A stretch of DNA of 29,488 nt from Sutterella sp. (lineage in GTDB: Bacteria > Pseudomonadota > Gammaproteobacteria > Burkholderiales > Burkholderiaceae_F): positions 1-29,488 of the forward strand of contig DXSO01000006.1 in the NCBI GenBank assembly GCA_019410445.1. The letters are read 5' to 3'. The stretch's first letter is position 1. Each line of letters starts with the position of its first letter. A program made the position numbers and the translations under genes. Below are positions 13,973-20,823 of the stretch, piece by piece. A model generated the notes under the pieces. That model had not been told where the DNA came from. It saw nothing but the letters and a program-made list of their open reading frames with translations, and made no database searches.

Positions 13973-14740
13973 ATGACAGAAGAAAAAAAGCAGCATGTCG
14001 CTGAAGAGGAAAAGCAGGTTGACTTTGGTTATCGTGCCGTTCCTGAAAAGCAGAAAGAAGAAGATGTCAAGGAAGTCTTCGAGTCTGTTGCCAAACGCTA
14101 CGACTTGATGAACGATGTTCTCAGTTTCGGGTTGCACCGTGTTTGGAAGCGTACTTGCGTGGAGCTGTCCGGAGCTGGCGAAGGCCAGAAAATTCTCGAT
14201 ATTGCTTCGGGGACTTGTGACATGGCCATCCGTTTCGGGGCTGTTGTCGGACGTAGTGGAGAGGTTTGGGCTACCGACATCAACCATGAAATGATCAAGG
14301 AAGGTGTCAAACGTTTGAAAGCTGTTGGCAGCCAGGCGCATGTAGCAATTTGTGACTGTGAAGCTTTGCCGTTTGAGGATAACTACTTTGACGTAGCGGT
14401 GGTCAGTTTCGGTCTTCGCAACATGACGCACAAAGACAGAGCACTGAAAGAAATGCTGCGTGTCGTACGTCCTGGCGGGCGTGTTGTGGTTTTGGAATTC
14501 AGTCGCTGCTGGAAACTGATCAAACCTTTTTACGATATTTACTCTTTCAAGCTGATGCCGTGGCTTGGGCAAAAAATTGCTGGTGATGCGGAAAGTTACC
14601 GTTATTTGGCGGAATCTATCCGAATGCATCCTGATCAGCAGACGCTTGCCAAGATCATGGAAGATGCTGGTCTGGATCGTGTGACTTGGAAGAATATGAC
14701 CTTTGGTGTCTGTGCATTGCATATTGGATTGAAGCCCTAG
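13973..14740 (+). CDS. ubiE: UbiE/MenG quinone C-methyltransferase
   Basis: An S-adenosylmethionine-dependent methylase that converts demethylmenaquinol to menaquinol and, where ubiquinone is made, methylates its benzoquinol precursor. The 255-residue protein shows the UbiE signature YDLMNDVLSFGLHRVWKR (43-60), SAM motif I LDIASGTCDM (75-84; more usual is DIAGGTGD) and LRVVRPGGRVVVLEFS. An N-terminal tail of about 25 charged residues precedes the fold. The start lies eight nt after the DUF971 stop with no ribosome site of its own, so coupling is likely. The ubiJ and ubiB genes that often follow in related bacteria are absent; a menaquinone role is therefore plausible. Confidence 0.95.
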   Translation: MTEEKKQHVAEEEKQVDFGYRAVPEKQKEEDVKEVFESVAKRYDLMNDVLSFGLHRVWKRTCVELSGAGEGQKILDIASGTCDMAIRFGAVVGRSGEVWATDINHEMIKEGVKRLKAVGSQAHVAICDCEALPFEDNYFDVAVVSFGLRNMTHKDRALKEMLRVVRPGGRVVVLEFSRCWKLIKPFYDIYSFKLMPWLGQKIAGDAESYRYLAESIRMHPDQQTLAKIMEDAGLDRVTWKNMTFGVCALHIGLKP

Positions 14741-14783
14741 GCTGAAGTTCTGCACGATTGAAAAAATTGCATACACATCAACG

Positions 14784-14860
14784 AAAACACCTGTTTGAAG
14801 GCCGGTGGCACTACCGTAGAATTAGTAGCCGCTGCCTGCCGATGAAAACAGGTGTTTTTT
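14784..14860 (+). terminator. Long-loop terminator of the DUF971-ubiE unit
   Basis: AAAACACCTGTTT (14784-14796) is perfectly complementary to AAACAGGTGTTTT (14846-14858), followed by TT. The 49-nt interior can form smaller stems such as CGGT/ACCG, and it also contains a promoter-like pair of boxes. The architecture resembles the atp terminator, a strong closing stem with a long interior, but the T tail here is short. Confidence 0.6.
14795..14822 (+). promoter_or_regulatory. Candidate promoter inside the terminator loop
   Basis: TTGAAG (14795-14800) and TAGAAT (14817-14822, 5/6 to TATAAT) are separated by 16 nt. The predicted start is near 14829, still inside the loop of the hairpin above. 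A transcript starting there would contain only the 3' arm and so could not form the terminator stem. It would serve the Tim44-like gene at 14902. Confidence 0.4.
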
Positions 14861-14901
14861 CGTGCAGGTGACAACAACGAGAAATAGAGAAACAGGAAAA
14901 C

Positions 14902-15918
14902 ATGAAAAAGCTTTTTGCCATTTTGGCCGTGGGTTTGGTGATGTTCACCACAGTCATTGACAATGCAGAGGCCGCACGTCGTCTGGGCGGCGGATCCAGT
15001 CTGGGGCGTTCTGCTCCGGCTTTGCGCCAGGCTGCACCTGCTCCTCAGGCTCCGAGCTTGAATCAGGGGCAGACTGCTCGACAGAATGCTGCTCAGCCGC
15101 AAAAGAGCACGGCTGCAGCTGCAAATGCGGCTAAACCCTCCATGATGCGCAACATTTTGATGGGAGCTGCAGCAGCTCTTGGTATCACGGCTCTTTTGAG
15201 TGCTTTGGGACTTTCCGAAGGCCTCGGTCAGATCATCATGATCGTGTTGCTTGCTGCCGTGCTGTATTTTGTGCTTCGTATGGTGCTCGGTAAGTTTGCC
15301 ACCCGTGCTGCGGGCAGCGCTTCGTCTGCGGCAGCGCATCCGGGTTATGCGGAAAGCACTCGTGAGCCGGCACACAATAGCTATACGCAGGCCCAGCCCG
15401 TTCAGAATCCGCAGCCTGCGGCAACTCCTTCGGCTGTGATGCCTGAAACGATGGGGTCGCGTCCCGGCAGCGTGATGGACATGTTTGCTCGTCAGAGCGC
15501 TCAAGCCACGGCTGGTGAAGATTCTGTTGGTTTGGAAATTCCTGCAGGATTTGATGTTGATGGCTTTGAAAAAGTTGCCAAAGACAACTTCATCCGACTG
15601 CAGAAGGCTTGGGATACGGGTGATTACAACTCGTTGGCTGACTTCACATCCGATGAGCTGTTCATTGAGCTTACACACCGTTTGCGCGAGCGAGGCAATG
15701 CCAAGCAGTCTTCCGAAATCATCAATTTGGATGCCAAGCTTTTGGGTGTTGCCAAGATGGCTGATGCCAATGAGCATGTGGCCGTGATGCAGTTCAAGGG
15801 CGCCATGAAGATTGAAGGCGAATTCGAAGAAGTTAACGAACGCTGGGTTCTTGTTCGCAAGGACGACGATTCGAGCGGTTGGCTGCTTGCCGGTATTGAG
15901 CAGGTTTCTGCCGCGTGA
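14902..15918 (+). CDS. Tim44-like domain inner-membrane protein
   Basis: A 338-residue envelope protein with a Tim44-like C-terminal domain; bacterial members are poorly characterised. Residues 1-24 resemble a signal peptide ending AEA, followed by RRLGGGSSLGRS, a stretch typical of this bacterial family. A Pro/Ala/Gln-rich linker (about 37-80), two hydrophobic segments (about 84-103 and 109-129), a second low-complexity linker and the Tim44-like fold (about 207-335) follow. ACAGGAAA precedes the ATG. Its place after ubiE is conserved in several Betaproteobacteria. A strong terminator follows. Confidence 0.88.
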   Translation: MKKLFAILAVGLVMFTTVIDNAEAARRLGGGSSLGRSAPALRQAAPAPQAPSLNQGQTARQNAAQPQKSTAAAANAAKPSMMRNILMGAAAALGITALLSALGLSEGLGQIIMIVLLAAVLYFVLRMVLGKFATRAAGSASSAAAHPGYAESTREPAHNSYTQAQPVQNPQPAATPSAVMPETMGSRPGSVMDMFARQSAQATAGEDSVGLEIPAGFDVDGFEKVAKDNFIRLQKAWDTGDYNSLADFTSDELFIELTHRLRERGNAKQSSEIINLDAKLLGVAKMADANEHVAVMQFKGAMKIEGEFEEVNERWVLVRKDDDSSGWLLAGIEQVSAA

Positions 15919-15937
15919 TCGGTTCGCTGATGTGAAG

Positions 15938-15976
15938 AAAAACCCGCCGACGGCGTTGACCTGCGGCGGGTTTTTT
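15938..15976 (+). terminator. Intrinsic terminator after the Tim44-like gene
   Basis: AAAAACCCGCCG (15938-15949) pairs with CGGCGGGTTTTT (15964-15975), with a 14-nt loop and a T-run ending at 15976. The flanking A and T runs make it potentially bidirectional. The following 116 nt to glmU contain no promoter I would defend. Confidence 0.9.
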
Positions 15977-16092
15977 GCTTTCGAAGAATGCCAAAGCGCG
16001 TTTGTGATGGCACAATAATTCCGATATTTCATCTTACTCCGCCCGAAACCTACGGAAATTCAAAAGGGCGTAACTCAAAAGGAAATCCACTC

Positions 16093-17475
16093 ATGATCAA
16101 CGTTGTCATTCTTGCTGCAGGGCAAGGTAAGCGTATGCGTTCGAATTTGCCCAAAGTGTTGCAGCCATTGGCTGGTACTCCGATGCTGGGGCATGTTCTT
16201 GGCAGTGTGAAAAAACTTGCCGATGTTTCTCGCACCGTTGTGGTTGTGGGATGTGGAGCCGAAGCCGTGAAATCGGCTTTCGGTCACTGTGAAGGTCTTC
16301 GCTTTGTCCTGCAGGAACCCCAGATGGGCACCGGACATGCGTTGCAGTGTGCGCTTGCTGAGTTGGATCCTGCGGCTGAATACACGCTTGTGTTGTTGGG
16401 AGACGTTCCTCTCGTTCAGCCCGAAACGATTGAACGTTTGCTGACGGCTGCAGGAGATGGCATGGCCATTCTGACGACGGTTTTGCGCAATCCCACTGGA
16501 TATGGGCGCATTTTGCGCCAGAAGGGGCGAATCGTTGCCATTGTTGAGCAAAAAGATGCAACAGAAGGTCAGAAGCAGATTCGTGAGGTCAATACCGGCA
16601 TCATGTTGTTGCCGACGGCTCGTCTGCAGGGCTGGCTTTCGGAACTCAAGACTTCCAATGCACAGGGCGAATACTATTTAACGGACGTGATCGGGCTGGC
16701 TGTGCGTGACGGCGTACGCATTAACTCGGCTCGTCCTCGCCGCAGTTTTGAGGTCGAAGGTGTCAATTCCAAGACGCAATTGGCTCGACTCGAAGGTATT
16801 TGGCAGGATCATCTGGCCGAACAATTGACGGAAAGCGGCGTAACGGTGCTTGATCCTTCTCGTTTGGATATTCGCGGGTCTCTGCAGTGCGGCAGTGATG
16901 TCGTGATTGACGTTGGGTGCGTATTCGAAGGCGATGTCAAGCTGGGCGATAACGTGTATGTGGGGCCATACTGCGTCATTCGGAATGCCGAGATCGAAGC
17001 TGGTACTCGTATCGAAGCCTATACGCATATCGATTCGGCCAAGGTTGGCCCGGGTGCCAAGGTCGGTCCTTATTCTCGTCTTCGCCCTGGCGCGCAGTTG
17101 GCGGCTGACGTACACATTGGTAACTTTGTCGAAGTCAAGAAGTCAGAAATTGGAGCGGGATCCAAGGTCAATCACCTTTCCTACATTGGCGATACGACAA
17201 TGGGGGCCGGTGTAAATATCGGCGCCGGAACGATCACCTGCAACTACAACGGTGTGGAAAAGTTCCGCACGGAAATTGGTGACAGAGCCTTCATTGGATC
17301 CGGCACACAGCTTGTAGCTCCCGTGAAGGTCGGAGAAGGGGCGACGATTGGTGCCGGTACGACACTTACGCGCAATGCGCCGGAAAATAAACTCACCGTA
17401 GCGCGTGCTCGCCAGACGACTGTTGAAGGGTGGAAACCTCCTGTTCCCGAAGGCTACACGTTCGTCAAGAATTAA
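16093..17475 (+). CDS. glmU: Bifunctional GlcNAc-1-P uridyltransferase / glucosamine-1-P acetyltransferase
   Basis: GlmU acetylates glucosamine-1-phosphate and couples the product to UTP, giving UDP-GlcNAc for peptidoglycan and LPS. From ATG 16093 it has 460 residues, a standard length. The pyrophosphorylase domain begins INVVILAAGQGKRM (usual LAAGxGTRM, here K13 for T), then LPKVLQPLAG, GTGHAL, LLGDVPL and EVNTGI. The C-terminal left-handed beta helix (about 250-430) contains LRPGAQL, GNFVEVKKSEIG and NIGAGTITCNYNG. AAAGGA (16078-16083) supports the start; the upstream extension to 15988 is not family-like. glmS follows after 17 nt. Confidence 0.97.
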   Translation: MINVVILAAGQGKRMRSNLPKVLQPLAGTPMLGHVLGSVKKLADVSRTVVVVGCGAEAVKSAFGHCEGLRFVLQEPQMGTGHALQCALAELDPAAEYTLVLLGDVPLVQPETIERLLTAAGDGMAILTTVLRNPTGYGRILRQKGRIVAIVEQKDATEGQKQIREVNTGIMLLPTARLQGWLSELKTSNAQGEYYLTDVIGLAVRDGVRINSARPRRSFEVEGVNSKTQLARLEGIWQDHLAEQLTESGVTVLDPSRLDIRGSLQCGSDVVIDVGCVFEGDVKLGDNVYVGPYCVIRNAEIEAGTRIEAYTHIDSAKVGPGAKVGPYSRLRPGAQLAADVHIGNFVEVKKSEIGAGSKVNHLSYIGDTTMGAGVNIGAGTITCNYNGVEKFRTEIGDRAFIGSGTQLVAPVKVGEGATIGAGTTLTRNAPENKLTVARARQTTVEGWKPPVPEGYTFVKN

Positions 17476-17492
17476 TTGGCGGAGGATAGGTC

Positions 17493-19319
17493 ATGTGCGG
17501 AATTGTGGCCGGCGTTGCCGGCAGGGATGTTGTACCTATTCTTCTGCAGGGATTGAAGCGTTTAGAGTACCGAGGATACGACAGTTGCGGTGTGGCAGTG
17601 ATCCGCAACGGTTTGATCGAACGTGCTCGCAGCGTGGCTCGCGTCAAGGATTTGGCCGAACAGATTCAAACCGAAGGCATGCAGGGGAGTGTTGGCATTG
17701 CGCACACACGTTGGGCGACGCACGGCGGTCCCGTTGTCGCCAATGCACACCCGCATATTGCCGGGCGTATTGCATTGGTTCACAACGGCATCATTGAGAA
17801 CTTTGCCGAACTTCGAGCAGAGCTGCAGGCTACCGGCGTTCGAATGCAGAGTCAGACGGATACGGAAGTTCTGGCTCATTTGGTCAATTTCTATTTGCAG
17901 GATGACTTGCTTGAGGCGCTGAAAAAGGCGCTTTCTCGCGTAGTTGGCGCATATGCTATTGCTGTTGTTGATCAGAGATATCCTGACCGCATTGTCGGCG
18001 CCCGTCAGGGCTCTCCCATGGTGATCGGTTTGGGGGAAGGAGAGAACTTCATTGCAAGCGATGCGATGGCGCTTGTCGGAGTGACGGATCGTATTGTCTA
18101 TCTTGACGATGGAGACGTGGTTTCTCTGACGCAAGATTCCTGCGAAATTTTCGCGCGTACGGGAGCGGCACAGTGGCAGCCCGTTGAGCGCAAAGCAGTG
18201 GTTGTTCAAGCCTATGCCGGCGCGGCAGAACTCGGTCCGTATCGGCATTACATGCAAAAAGAGATTTTTGAACAGCCTCGAGCAATTGCCGATACGCTCG
18301 AAGGGGTCGAAGGCATTACGCCGACGCTTTTTGGCAGTGATGCGCAAACCGTATTCAGCGAGACTCGACGTATTCTGATGTTGGCATGTGGTACCAGTTA
18401 CTATGCAGCGCTGACTTCCAAATATTGGCTTGAATCCATTGCGGGTATTCCCGTTGATGTGGAGATTGCAAGCGAGTATCGATATCGCACTTCAATCTCC
18501 GATCCTGATACGTTGGTGGTAACCATTTCGCAGTCGGGTGAGACGGCCGATACATTGGCCGCGCTCAAGCACGCCGTTTCCATGGGCATGAATAAGACGC
18601 TTGCCGTGTGCAACGTAGCGCAAAGCGCCTTGGTGCATGAGTGTCGCTTGGCTTACATCACGCGTGCCGGTGTTGAAATCGGGGTAGCGAGTACCAAAGC
18701 CTTTACGACGCAGCTTGTGGCGCTTTACCTGCTGACGCTCGTGTTTGCCCGCTTGCGCGGTCGTTTGTCCGAAGCTGAACAGGCGGCGGCACTTACGCGT
18801 TTGCGGCACATTCCTGCTGCGATGGGAAGTGTTCTGGCGCTTGAGCCTTCGATCATTGCTTGGGCAGAGCGATTTGCGGGTAAGGAGCATGCGCTTTTTC
18901 TCGGGCGCGGTATGCACTATCCGATAGCGCTTGAGGGAGCGCTCAAGCTCAAGGAGATCAGCTACATTCATGCGGAGGCTTATCCGGCAGGAGAACTCAA
19001 GCACGGTCCGTTAGCGCTTGTTGATGCGAACATGCCGGTGGTGACGATTGCTCCCAATGACGAACTCTTGGAAAAACTCAAGAGCAACATGCAGGAAGTG
19101 CGCGCCCGAGGCGGAGAGCTGTATGTCTTTGCCGATGGCGACAGCGTCATTGAGGATACGGAGGATATGCATGTGATTCGTTTGGCAGAAAACTTTGGGG
19201 ATCTGTCTCCGATTCTGCACATTGTTCCTTTGCAGCTGCTTGCTTACCATACGGCATTGGCGCGTGGCACCGATGTGGATAAACCAAGAAATCTAGCCAA
19301 GAGCGTGACGGTTGAATAA
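17493..19319 (+). CDS. glmS: Glutamine-fructose-6-phosphate aminotransferase
   Basis: GlmS makes glucosamine-6-phosphate from fructose-6-phosphate and glutamine, the entry step to UDP-GlcNAc. The 608-residue protein starts MCGIVAG, with C2 as the catalytic nucleophile of the glutaminase domain. LEYRGYDSCG, HTRWATHG and HNGIIENF follow. Two SIS sugar-binding domains occupy about 280-608 (CGTSYYAAL, SQSGETADTLAAL, EISYIHAEAYPAGELKHGP), ending DKPRNLAKSVTVE. GGAGGA lies upstream of the ATG. It is cotranscribed with glmU. No glmS ribozyme is possible in the 17-nt gap, as expected for Proteobacteria. Confidence 0.98.
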   Translation: MCGIVAGVAGRDVVPILLQGLKRLEYRGYDSCGVAVIRNGLIERARSVARVKDLAEQIQTEGMQGSVGIAHTRWATHGGPVVANAHPHIAGRIALVHNGIIENFAELRAELQATGVRMQSQTDTEVLAHLVNFYLQDDLLEALKKALSRVVGAYAIAVVDQRYPDRIVGARQGSPMVIGLGEGENFIASDAMALVGVTDRIVYLDDGDVVSLTQDSCEIFARTGAAQWQPVERKAVVVQAYAGAAELGPYRHYMQKEIFEQPRAIADTLEGVEGITPTLFGSDAQTVFSETRRILMLACGTSYYAALTSKYWLESIAGIPVDVEIASEYRYRTSISDPDTLVVTISQSGETADTLAALKHAVSMGMNKTLAVCNVAQSALVHECRLAYITRAGVEIGVASTKAFTTQLVALYLLTLVFARLRGRLSEAEQAAALTRLRHIPAAMGSVLALEPSIIAWAERFAGKEHALFLGRGMHYPIALEGALKLKEISYIHAEAYPAGELKHGPLALVDANMPVVTIAPNDELLEKLKSNMQEVRARGGELYVFADGDSVIEDTEDMHVIRLAENFGDLSPILHIVPLQLLAYHTALARGTDVDKPRNLAKSVTVE

Positions 19320-19343
19320 ACCGGATATTTCGTTGCACTTGTT

Positions 19344-19380
19344 AAAAGGCTGTTGGGCATGGTTCCGGCAGCCTTTTTTT
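19344..19380 (+). terminator. Intrinsic terminator of glmUS
   Basis: AAAAGGCTG (19344-19352) and CAGCCTTTT (19369-19377) form the stem, with a 16-nt loop and T residues continuing to 19380. Confidence 0.88.
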
Positions 19381-19444
19381 CAATGGTTCGACGGTGCGAA
19401 TGTAAAGATTAAATTGCTTGCGCAACGAAAAGAAAAAATCTGAC

Positions 19445-19491
19445 TAGAATGCTGAATGCTCGTTCAGTCTCGTTGTCTGAACGAATATTCA
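19445..19491. promoter_or_regulatory. Efflux promoter with TetR-type operator repeats
   Basis: TAGAAT at 19445-19450 is the best -10 candidate, though no good -35 accompanies it. Overlapping the expected start are two TGAA-N6-TTCA palindromes, 19453-19466 and 19478-19491, 25 bp centre to centre. The facing inner halves also form a perfect inverted repeat, TCGTTCAG (19460-19467) with CTGAACGA (19477-19484). TetR-family repressors of RND pumps bind sites of this kind, and a TetR gene ends this operon. Binding is inferred. Confidence 0.6.
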
Positions 19492-19621
19492 CTCAAGCAG
19501 GGCAAGGGTTTAGACGCTCTTGGCTCATTGCTTTATCCCCGAATCCGGCCGGGAGGCAGGAAAGACTGCCGTGTTAGCCGGTCACGCATGAATTCGAAAA
19601 AGTATTAAACGGAGTCCGATA
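19492..19621 (+). other. Structured 5' leader of the efflux operon
   Basis: About 130 nt of non-coding leader separates the operators from the first efflux gene. CCGGC (19545-19549) can pair with GCCGG (19577-19581), enclosing GGCAG (19555-19559) with CTGCC (19566-19570). I tested it against the cobalamin riboswitch by eye: the GGCAG...CTGCC stem is faintly like a B12 box, but the remaining conserved parts are missing. No known riboswitch is claimed. GGAG just before 19615 is the ribosome site. Confidence 0.35.
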
Positions 19622-20803
19622 ATGGCTTTGAAATTTCGCACGACGAATGTGCTGATGGTTGCAGGACTTGCTGCTACGGCACTCACGGGCTGCCTTGACA
19701 AGGGAGGCAATCAGCAGCAAGCCGCTGCGGCGCCTCAGGCCGTTCAGGTCGTCGTACAACAAGTTGAGCTTTCCGATGCAGTCATCCGCACGGAAGCGCC
19801 GGGACGTGCGACTGCTTATCAGGTAGCAGAGGTTCGTCCTCAGGTCAGCGGTATTCTTCAAAAGCGTCTTTTTGAAGAAGGCGCGATGGTCAAGGAAGGT
19901 CAGTCGCTGTATCGCATTGATCCGGCTCTTTACAAGGCACAAGTGGCTTCTGCCAAAGCTGCGCTGCTTCAGGCTCAGGCCAATTTGGCTTCCACAAAAG
20001 CCGACGCCAAACGTTCGGCTGAATTGGTAAAAATCAATGCGGTTAGCCAATCGGCGAATGATCAGGCTCAGGCCGCCTACAAAGTGGCAGTTGCCAATGT
20101 CGAGGCGGCAAAAGCCTCGCTTGACACGGCACGAATCAACTTGGAATACACAGAGGTCAAGAGCCCTATATCGGGACGCGTATCTTTGTCTGAGGTTACT
20201 CCCGGTGCCTTGGTGACGGCCAACCAGACCAATCGTCTGACGGTTGTGCAGCAACTCGATCCGATTTACGTGGATGTGACGCAATCGGTCAATGAGCTTT
20301 CCAAGCTGCGAGAGCAGGCTGCCAGCGGCCAGCTCAAGGTCAATAAGGATGGAACGGCTGACGTACAGTTGGTTTTGGATAACGACAAAATTTACGAGCA
20401 TCTCGGCCGTTTGACGTTTAAGGACGCACTGGTTGACGAAAGCACTGGCACGGTACGCGTGAGAGCTGTTTTTGACAATCCCGACGGAGATCTGCTGCCG
20501 GGCATGTTTGTGCGCGCTCGCTTGATTGACGGCGTTCGCGAGAACGTGGTCAAGATTGATCAGCGAGCAACGATGCGCCGTACGACGGGTGATCCCTACG
20601 TTTATGTTGTCAATGCTGAAAACAAGGTGGAAAGCCGCGATATCCAGCTTGGAGGCACCGAAGGCACTCAATGGATTGTCAACGCCGGACTGAAGGAAGG
20701 CGACAAGGTTATTGTCGAAGGACTTCAGCGTGTTCGTCCGGGAGCTTTGGTGCAGTACACCCTTTTGGGTGACAAGGCCGCGACTGCGCCTGCAGCCAAG
20801 TAA
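19622..20803 (+). CDS. RND efflux periplasmic adaptor lipoprotein (AcrA/MexA type)
   Basis: This is the membrane fusion protein of a tripartite multidrug pump. The 393-residue product has a lipoprotein signal (LTGC, lipidation at C24), then a Gln/Ala linker. The barrel-sandwich half RPQVSGILQKRLFEEGAMVKEGQ and an alpha-helical hairpin (about 105-170, Ala/Gln/Lys-rich) follow. The second lipoyl half contains NLEYTEVKSPISGRVSLSEV (split by the hairpin), then beta-barrel and membrane-proximal domains with DGDLLPGMFVRARL. GGAG before the ATG supports the start. The RND transporter follows after 20 nt. Confidence 0.94.
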   Translation: MALKFRTTNVLMVAGLAATALTGCLDKGGNQQQAAAAPQAVQVVVQQVELSDAVIRTEAPGRATAYQVAEVRPQVSGILQKRLFEEGAMVKEGQSLYRIDPALYKAQVASAKAALLQAQANLASTKADAKRSAELVKINAVSQSANDQAQAAYKVAVANVEAAKASLDTARINLEYTEVKSPISGRVSLSEVTPGALVTANQTNRLTVVQQLDPIYVDVTQSVNELSKLREQAASGQLKVNKDGTADVQLVLDNDKIYEHLGRLTFKDALVDESTGTVRVRAVFDNPDGDLLPGMFVRARLIDGVRENVVKIDQRATMRRTTGDPYVYVVNAENKVESRDIQLGGTEGTQWIVNAGLKEGDKVIVEGLQRVRPGALVQYTLLGDKAATAPAAK

Positions 20804-20823
20804 TGCACAGAGGATGACAGAGC

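Noticed and set aside
19530..19585. Cobalamin riboswitch in the efflux leader
   Set aside because: Only a GGCAG/CTGCC stem resembles the B12 box. The other conserved blocks of the aptamer are missing, and the gene context is not B12-related.
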